Source: Phycisphaerae bacterium (GTDB lineage: Bacteria > Planctomycetota > Phycisphaerae > UBA1845 > Fen-1342). Taken from it: DNA of 64,000 nucleotides. A program made the translations under genes and the position numbers. Position 1 is the first letter of the stretch. Each line of letters begins with the position of its first letter. The stretch lies in contig JAUIEC010000003.1 of assembly GCA_030428945.1 (NCBI GenBank), positions 124,001 to 188,000 of the forward strand, written 5' to 3'. This document shows, piece by piece, positions 53,487-61,602 of the stretch. The notes below the pieces were generated by a model. That model ran no database searches. It was not told the DNA's origin and worked only from the letters and a program-made list of their open reading frames with translations.

Positions 53487-55388
53487 ATGCAAGTGGATCG
53501 TCATGTATTCGGCTCGGTGCAGGGATATACGACCCTGGCCCGCAGTCCCGGTGTCACGGATGCCGACTGTCGCATTCTTGAGGCGACTTCGTTCGGTTCG
53601 ACGTATGACGCGGCCTACCGCCCGACGTTGACGAAGTCCGGTGCGTTCCTCTCACGGCCGCTTGCCGGCAGCCGCCGGGCGATTACGCGTGTTGAGCCCG
53701 GTAAGCCGGACGACGAGGGTCGCCCGACGCTGCTGTTTGTGACTCTGGTGATCCAGGCGGCCGACTGGGATGGCGAACTCGAACGCGACGCTCGTCCGTT
53801 GTTAAAAGCTCGGAAGCTGTGGGACTGGGATGGCAAGTCCGCGCTGTCGGTCATCGACCTGGCCCCGGCGGCGCCTCCGCGGCTGGCCACAAGCGGGCAG
53901 TCATTCGAACGACTCCTGGGGCTTGTTTCGCTGGTGGAGCTCTCATGGAACGCGGGAACACCCGTGGTGGTCTCGGAGAACGACTATTCGCTGGAGGATC
54001 TGGCCAGCGTCGAGCGGGTACTGCCGGCTGAGGCACGCGGCCGGTACAGCGCGGGGTATCGCAGCCTGAACCCGGCTCTGCCGGTAACGCTCAACCTGGT
54101 AGCGGCCGGGGTGGCTGGCGGCGACCGGGTGCGTCGCCTGGTCGGAGCAAAGTCTCCGTACGCGATGCATCTGGCCGAGAATGGCATTGGCGATCCGCTG
54201 GTTTCGTTGCCGTACCAGGGATTCGGCCAGCCGAAGGTTGAGTTTGGCGTAGCAGAGGCCGACGCGCCGCGCGCCGGAACCAGTGGTGCGTCTCGTCCGA
54301 CGGCCGCAGGTTTGCGACCGTCGGTCAGGTCCGGGGGGCTCGGAATCCTGACGATCGTCGCGGCCACTCTCGCCCTGGTCTTTGGGGCGCTAGCAGGCTG
54401 GACCGCGCGGCAGGTGACGCTGCCGGAGCCTGCGCAGCCGCCGGCATGGGATGGTGTGTTGCTGGAAGCGGTGTCAGCGGCCGCTCCGTTGGCCAAAGAT
54501 CGGCAGCAAGCCCTCGACCGAGTTGAGTCGCTGCTCAATCAGCCCGAGTTTTCTGAGAGCGAGTCGCGATCGCAGGTGCTGGCAGCAATAGAAACGCAGA
54601 GGAAGCAGGCCCGCGCCGCGGCAACCGTGATCAAACAGGCGATCGACGCGACGAGTTCGATTCCCGCGGGCGACGAGAAGCAGCACAGGGAGGCGGTGCA
54701 ACGGATCGATTCTGCCGGTCAGGCGATGGATCCGGCTGTTCAGCAGGCACTGAAGGAATGGGGACACGATCGCCTCAAAGTGCGGCGTGAGAATGGTCTG
54801 TTGTTAGAAGAACTCAGGGCGATGGTTGAGAACGCGCCGCGTAAGCAGCTCAATGAGATGCGGGGCTTTATGTACATGTGCGATCAGCTCCAGTCTGCCC
54901 TGAGCGATTCGTCAGGGATCGTCCCGAGTGACGCAACCAGCGGCATCGAGGACCTGATTGCTGTGGCGGAAGATGAACAACTGGAACGCGCGGAGGACGC
55001 ATCGCGCAGGGCTGAGGCGGAGCACCGACAGGCATCTATCGCGACACAAGGCCAGGAAGTCGAACGTCTTCTTGGCCTCTTCAAAGCAATCGAGAACCTG
55101 AATCTTCAACCGCCACCATTCAAGGATTTAGAATCTGCGATCGCGGCTTATGGGGCTGAGGCCAATAACGCCCGCGAACGCGTGCGTCTCGTCTGGCAGT
55201 CCTACTTGGTTTGGCACAAGAAAGTCATCATGGCGCTTGAATCGTTGGATGGTGCAATCGACCAGCTAAAGGACAAAGATAACAAGAAGAACCGAGAAGA
55301 GCTTTGGCAAGAGTTGGTTGATCTCTCCAACGAAGTTCGCGATCGTCTCAACGATAAACCGAGCGTAGATGCTGGAGCAATACCATGA
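53487..55388 (+). CDS. Membrane protein with GAP1-like N-terminal domain and coiled-coil tail
   Basis: 633 aa. ATG 53487 has GAGGGG nine bases upstream, five bases after the GTPase stop. Residues 1-270 begin VDRHVFGSVQGYTTLARSPGV, matching in layout the N-terminal domain of GTPase-associated protein 1 (GAP1-N2 type, Q.vfG...Gh.lLa.S). It goes on with FLSRPLAGSRRAITR and LLFVTLVI. A membrane helix lies at 284-305. The remaining 320 residues are helical coiled coil. Its position next to the GTPase gene agrees with the GTPase-GAP1 pairing known from conflict systems. Function is inferred: a partner that reads GTPase state and passes it across the membrane. Confidence 0.7.
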   Translation: MQVDRHVFGSVQGYTTLARSPGVTDADCRILEATSFGSTYDAAYRPTLTKSGAFLSRPLAGSRRAITRVEPGKPDDEGRPTLLFVTLVIQAADWDGELERDARPLLKARKLWDWDGKSALSVIDLAPAAPPRLATSGQSFERLLGLVSLVELSWNAGTPVVVSENDYSLEDLASVERVLPAEARGRYSAGYRSLNPALPVTLNLVAAGVAGGDRVRRLVGAKSPYAMHLAENGIGDPLVSLPYQGFGQPKVEFGVAEADAPRAGTSGASRPTAAGLRPSVRSGGLGILTIVAATLALVFGALAGWTARQVTLPEPAQPPAWDGVLLEAVSAAAPLAKDRQQALDRVESLLNQPEFSESESRSQVLAAIETQRKQARAAATVIKQAIDATSSIPAGDEKQHREAVQRIDSAGQAMDPAVQQALKEWGHDRLKVRRENGLLLEELRAMVENAPRKQLNEMRGFMYMCDQLQSALSDSSGIVPSDATSGIEDLIAVAEDEQLERAEDASRRAEAEHRQASIATQGQEVERLLGLFKAIENLNLQPPPFKDLESAIAAYGAEANNARERVRLVWQSYLVWHKKVIMALESLDGAIDQLKDKDNKKNREELWQELVDLSNEVRDRLNDKPSVDAGAIP

Positions 55389-56569
55389 CCAGTCAGGCCC
55401 TTACGCTGCTGCAGCAGGCCCGCAGCTTCATTCGCGCCGGCGACGCCGAGCGGGCGGCGGATCTGCTGCGACGTGCCCGCATGCTCGCTGGCCAGGACAG
55501 CGAACTTCAATATGCGATTCTCACGGAACTGGTTGGGGTTGCGGGTGCTGCTGGGCTTGGTGACGAAGCGGTCGTCTGGCAGGAACAACTCGCCAGTCTA
55601 GAGGCCAGCCGCAAGCCTGCTGCCGTTGCAGGTAGTGGGGGAGGTTCGACGCGTCGAAGCGTTGTGGCCTGGCCCCGGAACGGTAGTTTGAAGTATCTCA
55701 TCGGCGCCGGCCTGCTGTTGTTCGGTGGAATTCTTCTGTCCGGTTCAGTCTCATCATGGTGGGGCTCGGGAAGTGTCGTCGTGAACCCGGGCACGCACGA
55801 TGAGAAGACGATCACCAAAAGGGACGCTCGCATTCAGGATATGGTCGGCTTTCTGACATTCGTCCAGCGATATGAGCGGGAAGGCAAGACCCAGGATTAT
55901 GTTCTGGGCGGGCACGGAACGGGATTCGCCGTACACCGGTCCGGCGTTATGCTGACCAACAAGCATGTGACCGATATGCGTCATGACTTCTTGGCGAACC
56001 TACCAGATTCGGATAGATGGCGAAGGGTTGGCGATGTTCGCCTGATGGTCTGTTTTGGACCGGATCCAAAGCAACATTACGAAGCGAAGATTCTCCACGA
56101 GAGCGTCGCGTTTGACTTGGCTGTGATTCGTGTGCCCCGAGAATTTGACGAGGTCTTCGAGCTTGCTTGGAGCGAGCCGATTTCGATGGGGCTTGGCATA
56201 CTCGCCGTTGGTTATCCCGGGACAGTGGTGAGCATTGGAGTGGAAGCGAACCGTCGTGATCTAGCGGAGACGCTGGCGAAATTCTCGGAACAAGGTGGGC
56301 ACTTTGGACTCGAGAGCCAGTTTCCGCCGGACTCTTTTCGACCGGTGGCGACTCGAGGAATCATCAGCATCCCAAATTCCGACCTCAACAGCAGCAGGTA
56401 TCACGTCCATGATGCCACGATTACGGGTGGTAACAGTGGTGGCCCCTTGATCGTCGAGAATAGCCAGAGAGTCATCGGGATCAACACACTTGAAGCAACA
56501 AAGCAAGAGTTCAATTACGCGCTTGCACTGCCCCAGCTTCGTGAAGAAGTCGAGAGGTACCTGCGATGA
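55385..56569 (+). CDS. Membrane-anchored trypsin-like serine protease
   Basis: 394 aa, ATGA overlap with the previous gene. Residues 1-75 are two TPR-like helix pairs (ALTLLQQARSFIRAGDAERAADLL). A basic stretch precedes a membrane helix (102-119). The trypsin domain (about 165-394) has His194 (TNKHV), Asp244 (AFDLAVIR) and Ser351 (GGNSGGPL), a complete triad. The topology puts the helical part inside and the protease outside. No PDZ domain follows, but the first gene of the operon has one. Base composition here is visibly less GC-rich than in the neighbours, a hint of separate origin. Confidence 0.9.
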   Translation: MTSQALTLLQQARSFIRAGDAERAADLLRRARMLAGQDSELQYAILTELVGVAGAAGLGDEAVVWQEQLASLEASRKPAAVAGSGGGSTRRSVVAWPRNGSLKYLIGAGLLLFGGILLSGSVSSWWGSGSVVVNPGTHDEKTITKRDARIQDMVGFLTFVQRYEREGKTQDYVLGGHGTGFAVHRSGVMLTNKHVTDMRHDFLANLPDSDRWRRVGDVRLMVCFGPDPKQHYEAKILHESVAFDLAVIRVPREFDEVFELAWSEPISMGLGILAVGYPGTVVSIGVEANRRDLAETLAKFSEQGGHFGLESQFPPDSFRPVATRGIISIPNSDLNSSRYHVHDATITGGNSGGPLIVENSQRVIGINTLEATKQEFNYALALPQLREEVERYLR

Positions 56570-57906
56570 AAAGGGTCATCTTGCTCGTGGCGTCCCTTTC
56601 CGTGCTCGCAGGCTGTGAGTCCGCGCAGCCTGCAGCCCGGCCGGGAGAGACATTGCAGGAGCCTGGCCCGGACCGCGTCGGGGGGCAGAGTGGCTCAGGC
56701 GGCATGAGCGCGCGTGGCGTGCCATCTCGTTCGGACACCCTGCGAGCCGAGCGGTCTGCCTCAACCAGCCCGAACGAAACACCCGCCCAGCGCGAAGCGG
56801 CCGGTGCGTCGCCGAGCAGCCGGGCGACTGGCGCCAGCGGCCGGAGCGATGCAGCACGGGGCACTCGTTCAGGCACCTCGAGCGCCGCGTCAGGAACAGT
56901 CGGCGGTACCGATAGTCAGGTGTTGCAGCGGCAGCGTGGCGCGAGCGGGCGTGCATCGGGCTCCGCACAGGGTTCTCGGTCCGGCGGTGGTTCGGCGACG
57001 AGCGGTGCGAAGTCAGCCCACGGGAGCGCATCCGCGGAGGCAGGCTCTGGTGGCACGCAGCCTACCGGCAAGGTTGGTAGCGGCCGGTCGGCGGGCGGTG
57101 CCGGCCAGGCATCCGGTGCGAACACCGCTTCAACAAGTGGTGCCGGCAACGCGCCTGGATCGGGTGGGAGCGGTACGCAGGGCCAGGCAGCATCCGCCCA
57201 TGGCGCAGGAGCTGGGCCCGGCGGCCAGGCTGCAACCGGGAACGCAGGAAGAACGCCGGGGCGGGCAGCGGGTGCGTCCGGCGCATCTCCTCAGAACAAA
57301 GCTCGCGTGCCTGGTCCCGGCGGCGCACCAGCGCCGCAGAGCGCCAGTTCCGGCGCGGTTCAGAAGCCGGGGTCCAGGGCGGGAGCCGGATCACCCTGTG
57401 GTTCGTGCGGATCATCCTCGTGTGCGGGTGGGGCGGGTTGTCCCGGGTCGGGCAAGGGAGCGGGTGCGGGGCAGGGCGCGGGCCATGCGCAAGGGAAGGC
57501 AGCAACTCCGCAAGCCGGGCCCGGCGGCGGTGTCGGTGGCGTCGGCGCCGGCAGTTCCGCGAGCTCGCAGATCAGAGACGATTCGAAGGTCGGCGGCAGC
57601 GACACGGACATTCGCACGAAATCACGCGGTGACTCGAAGACCGGTGGCGGAGCGGCATCGTCCGGGAAGACCGGCGAGGGCTACGTGGGGGGATCGGCGC
57701 CGCCGATCGTGTCCAGGCCCGCCGCGGTCGTGCCGCAGAATGACGTCCAGCGCGACGACCTCGAAACGGACAGGGTCGCTCCGAGTCGCCGCGAACAACT
57801 GGAGCGCTACTACGACAATCTGAGGAAAGGGCCCGCAACGACGCAGCCCGCGCGACCCACTTCGCAGCCTGCCACCACGAGCGGTTCGAGCGGAGGAACT
57901 CCATGA
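56566..57906 (+). CDS. Gly/Ser/Ala-rich lipoprotein with Cys cluster
   Basis: 446 aa, ATGA overlap with the protease gene. The signal peptide ends VLAGC, a standard lipobox, so it is lipid-anchored. Nearly everything after it is low-complexity Gly/Ala/Ser with scattered Arg/Gln. Near 280-300 is a Cys cluster (SPCGSCGSSSCAGGAGC). The C-terminal 60 residues are more ordered (SRREQLERYYDNLRK) and end in Thr/Ser/Pro. The chain has no recognisable domain. As an exported, flexible, protease-accessible protein encoded between protease and MoxR, it is the best candidate for the system's substrate or structural effector; this is inference. Confidence 0.75.
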   Translation: MKRVILLVASLSVLAGCESAQPAARPGETLQEPGPDRVGGQSGSGGMSARGVPSRSDTLRAERSASTSPNETPAQREAAGASPSSRATGASGRSDAARGTRSGTSSAASGTVGGTDSQVLQRQRGASGRASGSAQGSRSGGGSATSGAKSAHGSASAEAGSGGTQPTGKVGSGRSAGGAGQASGANTASTSGAGNAPGSGGSGTQGQAASAHGAGAGPGGQAATGNAGRTPGRAAGASGASPQNKARVPGPGGAPAPQSASSGAVQKPGSRAGAGSPCGSCGSSSCAGGAGCPGSGKGAGAGQGAGHAQGKAATPQAGPGGGVGGVGAGSSASSQIRDDSKVGGSDTDIRTKSRGDSKTGGGAASSGKTGEGYVGGSAPPIVSRPAAVVPQNDVQRDDLETDRVAPSRREQLERYYDNLRKGPATTQPARPTSQPATTSGSSGGTP

Positions 57907-58913
57907 GGCCGGGCGCAACCGCGCGAGACAAAGCGGCCGCCGCCCAGATCAGCGAGCACGGCGAGGCGTTTCGCCGGGGCTTCAAGCTGGTTCAGGATGA
58001 GCTCGGCAAGGTGATCGTCGGCCAGGAGCCCTTGATCACGCGGCTGCTGATGGGTTTCTTCCTGCAGGGGCACGTCCTTCTCGAGGGACCGCCCGGGCTG
58101 GGCAAGACGCTGTTGCTGCGTTCGTTGGCCGAAGCGTTGAACCTGACGTTCAAACGCGTTCAGTTCACGCCGGACCTGATGCCCGCAGACATCGTCGGCA
58201 CCCGGATTCTGCAGCAATCATCCGCCGGCTCCGAGTTTGAATTCGAAGAGGGTCCGGTTTTCACGAACCTGCTGCTGGCGGATGAAATCAACCGGGCTTC
58301 ACCCAAGACGCAGAGCGCGCTGCTGGAAGCCATGCAGGAGCGACAAGTGACCAACGCGGGTGTCTCACGCCCGCTCCCCAAGCCTTTCCTCGTGCTCGCG
58401 ACACAGAACCCGATCGAAATGGAGGGAACGTATCCACTGCCCGAGGCGCAGCTCGATCGGTTTCTGTTCAAGCTCGATGTGCCGCTCCCGCAGGTTACTG
58501 ATCTCGTTCGGATTGCAGCACGCACAACCGGAGAGACGACTCCGACCACCTCGCCGACGTCACTGACAACCGAACAGTTGATGCACTGGATGCAGTTGAT
58601 TCGCCTGGTGCCGATCTCGCGACAGATCCTCGAGTTCTGTGCCCGGGTTACGCTTGGAACGCACGCGTCCGAGGGTGGAACCCTTGCTCAGAAGTACATC
58701 CGCTTCGGAGCCGGGCCGCGGGCGATGCAGTCGCTGGTGCTCGCGGGAAAGGCCCGTGCACTGCTGGTTGGACACGACTCCGTCCGACGCGAAGACATCG
58801 TCGATGTCGCCCAGAGTTGCCTCGCGCATCGTATCATTCTCAGTTTCGATGCGGAGAGCGAGGGCTGGCGGGCGTCCACGCTGATTGAGAAGCTTCTGCA
58901 GCAGGTGGATTGA
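57903..58913 (+). CDS. MoxR family AAA+ ATPase
   Basis: 336 aa, ATGA overlap with the lipoprotein gene. GPPGLGKT (Walker A, 62-69), LLLADEINRASPKTQSALLEAMQERQVT (Walker B and sensor region, from 123), and ATQNPIEMEGTYPLPEAQLDRFLFK (sensor 1 and the arginine finger region) are all intact. MoxR proteins are chaperone-like ATPases that work with vWA partners to assemble or activate other proteins. Here the DUF58 and two vWA genes follow immediately, the usual MoxR-vWA couple. Confidence 0.95.
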   Translation: MRPGATARDKAAAAQISEHGEAFRRGFKLVQDELGKVIVGQEPLITRLLMGFFLQGHVLLEGPPGLGKTLLLRSLAEALNLTFKRVQFTPDLMPADIVGTRILQQSSAGSEFEFEEGPVFTNLLLADEINRASPKTQSALLEAMQERQVTNAGVSRPLPKPFLVLATQNPIEMEGTYPLPEAQLDRFLFKLDVPLPQVTDLVRIAARTTGETTPTTSPTSLTTEQLMHWMQLIRLVPISRQILEFCARVTLGTHASEGGTLAQKYIRFGAGPRAMQSLVLAGKARALLVGHDSVRREDIVDVAQSCLAHRIILSFDAESEGWRASTLIEKLLQQVD

Positions 58914-58915
58914 TC

Positions 58916-59800
58916 GTGCCGGAGTTCCCGTTTGGAGAGGAAGAACTCCGCGTGTGCGAACGGCTTGCATACACCCTGCGAACGGCCAACGCGCACGACG
59001 CAGCCGGCAAACACCGAACCAACCGGCCGGGCGAGGGTTTTGATTTTCTTGATTTCCGCCCGTACGTGCCGGGCGATGACGTCCGCCGCATCGACTGGAC
59101 GGTCTATGCCCGACTGCACCAGCCGTACATTCGACAGCTTCAGCATGAGACGCTGCTTTATGTGCACATCCTCGTTGACGTTTCAAGCTCCATGACCGCG
59201 GCCGACACCACACGAAAGATGACGACGGCCTGCCAGATCGCGAGCGGCCTCGGTTTCGTCGCACTGCGAGCCGGAGACCAGGTCAGCCTCGGCGCGTTCT
59301 CGGATGATCTCAAGATGCTCTCCCGTGGACGGCGCGGTCCGGCCGCATTCCCGGGCATGCTCAGCGGTCTGCGCGCCGTGGAGACCGGCGGTAAGACTGG
59401 ACTTGCCAAGGTGTCACGGTCATTCCGCGGCCAGCGACTTCCGGCGGGCCTGGTGATCGTCATCTCCGATTTTCTCTGCCCCGATGAACTGGAAGGGGCG
59501 ACCCGCGGATTCTGTGCGGGCCGGTCGCGGCTGCTGGCCGTGCAGGTCCTGGATGAAGTCGACTGGGGAAACAACCTCTCGGGTCCTCTGAAGCTCCGCG
59601 ACGCCGAAACCGGGCAGGTGCTCGAGGTGTTCGTTACGGACCGCGAACTCGCGGCGTACCAGCAACGACTGCGCGGCTATGTCGAGACCGTTGCCAGGCA
59701 CCTGCGCCGGTCGGGGCAGGGGCTGGTGCAGGTCAGAACTGATGAGCCGTGGAGCGTCGTGGCCGCCCGTTCGATCCGCGAGAAGAGTATTTTTCGATGA
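58916..59800 (+). CDS. DUF58 family protein with vWA-like core
   Basis: 294 aa from GTG 58916 (AGGTGG seven bases upstream, two bases after the MoxR stop). TTG 58910 is the alternative. The DUF58 signature RPYVPGDDVRRIDWTVYAR is at about 48-66, followed by a vWA-type MIDAS motif DVSSSM (88-93) and a second metal-ligand region (GDQVSLGAFSDD). DUF58 proteins accompany MoxR ATPases and are thought to be adaptors in the complex. There is no membrane segment, so the protein is cytoplasmic. It overlaps the BatA-like gene by four bases. Confidence 0.92.
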   Translation: MPEFPFGEEELRVCERLAYTLRTANAHDAAGKHRTNRPGEGFDFLDFRPYVPGDDVRRIDWTVYARLHQPYIRQLQHETLLYVHILVDVSSSMTAADTTRKMTTACQIASGLGFVALRAGDQVSLGAFSDDLKMLSRGRRGPAAFPGMLSGLRAVETGGKTGLAKVSRSFRGQRLPAGLVIVISDFLCPDELEGATRGFCAGRSRLLAVQVLDEVDWGNNLSGPLKLRDAETGQVLEVFVTDRELAAYQQRLRGYVETVARHLRRSGQGLVQVRTDEPWSVVAARSIREKSIFR

Positions 59801-61599
59801 CGCTGCTTTCGCCCGTTGCCCTTGCGTGCCTTGCGCTGGCAATCCCGGTCATTGCCCTGTTCCGATACCAGCGCCGAGCCGTGAACGTGGAAGTGCCGAC
59901 CCTGGTGTTCTGGCAGATGGCCGTTCCCTGGACCAACCATGGCGGCTTCGGGCGGCGAATCGCGCGCTGGCTCAGCCTGTTGATTCACCTGCTGGTGGTT
60001 GGCCTGCTCGCCCTGGCACTGGCACGACCGACGTTCGACGCCGTCGGCGATGAGATCGTCATTCTGCTGGATGACTCGGCGACCATGCAGACCCGCGAAT
60101 CCGAGCAGGCGACCCGCTTTGACCTCGCGAGGCTCGAGGTGGCACGTCTGCTGGACGAGTTGCCCCAGGATGCGAGGATCCATGTCTTGTTGACCGGCAC
60201 GCCGCCGATGATGCTCCGTTACGACCGAGCCGGCGGACGAGCCGCAATTCGGTCCGCGATCGACGCCCACCAGCCCCGCGACGTGAATCCGGCAACCTTC
60301 GACGCGATCGATCTGGCCCGCCGGGTCGTTTCGTCCGAGGCGACCGCCATCCTGATTACCGACATGCATGGCCCCCACCCGGAGCCAGAGTCCGTGGCCC
60401 AGTTGATTGCGGTTGGGCGACAACAGCCTAACCGCGGGATCGCCAGTGTTGTCTGTTCCGAAGACGGTCGCCTGTCGGTTTCGGTTACGCAGCGGGGATT
60501 CACGGGAAGCGCGACGGTTGTGCGGGTCGAAGTGGCGGGGCGGATTGTGGCGAGCAGGGACGTGCGCCTTCAGGGCAACACCGCTCAAGTCGAGTTCTCG
60601 CCCGGCATTGGGGGAGGCACTGCCTTCGAAGTTCTGATTGACTCCCTCGACGGACTTGCGCTGGACAATCGCTTCTACGGCGTCTGGCCCACCCGTGAGA
60701 CCGTCTCCGTTCAGTTGGTCAGCACAGGCAATCCCTGGCTCCAGGCGGCGTTGAGCCTGCCGGGGATTGATCTCGTGATGACGGACCGCTGGACTCGTGC
60801 GGATAGCTCTGTCGTTGTCATGGATGCGCCCGCCGGCGGCCTTGGCCAACCGGTTGACGGTCGCTTTCTTGTCCTGGGCGGAGAGGACCCGTTCGGGGTC
60901 GTTCGATTTGCCGGGGCGGTTGACGGACTTCGCGCGACACAGTGGGCGCCGCAGAGCCCGTTCCTCGCCGACATCGACGTCATGTCGTGGCGGATGCAGA
61001 CGACGGCCGGCTGGCAACCTCCGGCCGATGCACAGGTGCTTGTCCAGAGTGGGAAAACGCCCCTGTTGTTCGTCGTTCGCAGGCAGGAACCAAACCTGGA
61101 TTTTGCCGCACTGTATCTGAACTGCGATGTGCGGGCGTCCAGTATCCACCGGGACGCCAGCCTCGCGCTGCTGGTTTGGAATGCCCTGGAAGTGTTCTCG
61201 CCTGCGAGGTCGCGCGACCTGGCACCGGCCCATGCCACTGGCAGCCCGATGCGTTTGTCGCTGGGAACGAGTGATGGTTGTTCGGTCGAAGCGCCGTCCG
61301 GAGAGCAGGTCACCACATACGAGGAAGACGGCCAGGTCGTCGTTCCGGCCACCTCTCGGGCGGGATTCTATCGAGTCGCATCAGCCGGAGGAGTGCGTTT
61401 GCAGGCGGTGAGTTACTTCCCGGAGCCCGCTTCACCGGCCAGCGGCCCGTTGCCCGACAGAGCGGCCGTTTTCCCCGGCGGCCGATTCGTCGCCGCCGTC
61501 CTCAGCAGCCCGCGCTGGCTGCTCGTGGTCCTCGGTGCTCTCGTCATCGTCGTTGTCGAAGCGCTGTTGTATCGCTTCGGCCTTGCAAGGATTGACTGA
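59797..61599 (+). CDS. BatA-like membrane vWA protein
   Basis: 600 aa, ATGA overlap. Residues 1-75 match the BatA N-terminal membrane region (LLSPVALACLALAIPVIALF, then a second helix WLSLLIHLLVVGLLALALARPTF). A vWA domain begins at 86 with DDSATM (92-97) as a MIDAS and ILITDMHG near 190. A long extracytoplasmic beta region follows, and one C-terminal helix (LLVVLGALVIVVVEALLY) closes the chain. This is the membrane partner of MoxR-DUF58. Its metal site is DxSxT instead of DxSxS, still compatible with metal binding. Confidence 0.88.
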   Translation: MTLLSPVALACLALAIPVIALFRYQRRAVNVEVPTLVFWQMAVPWTNHGGFGRRIARWLSLLIHLLVVGLLALALARPTFDAVGDEIVILLDDSATMQTRESEQATRFDLARLEVARLLDELPQDARIHVLLTGTPPMMLRYDRAGGRAAIRSAIDAHQPRDVNPATFDAIDLARRVVSSEATAILITDMHGPHPEPESVAQLIAVGRQQPNRGIASVVCSEDGRLSVSVTQRGFTGSATVVRVEVAGRIVASRDVRLQGNTAQVEFSPGIGGGTAFEVLIDSLDGLALDNRFYGVWPTRETVSVQLVSTGNPWLQAALSLPGIDLVMTDRWTRADSSVVVMDAPAGGLGQPVDGRFLVLGGEDPFGVVRFAGAVDGLRATQWAPQSPFLADIDVMSWRMQTTAGWQPPADAQVLVQSGKTPLLFVVRRQEPNLDFAALYLNCDVRASSIHRDASLALLVWNALEVFSPARSRDLAPAHATGSPMRLSLGTSDGCSVEAPSGEQVTTYEEDGQVVVPATSRAGFYRVASAGGVRLQAVSYFPEPASPASGPLPDRAAVFPGGRFVAAVLSSPRWLLVVLGALVIVVVEALLYRFGLARID

Positions 61600-61602
61600 C
61601 GG

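Noticed and set aside
56566..57906. Frames on either strand within the Gly/Ser-rich lipoprotein gene as the true gene
   Set aside because: The chosen frame alone has a lipobox signal peptide and ATGA overlaps at both ends.
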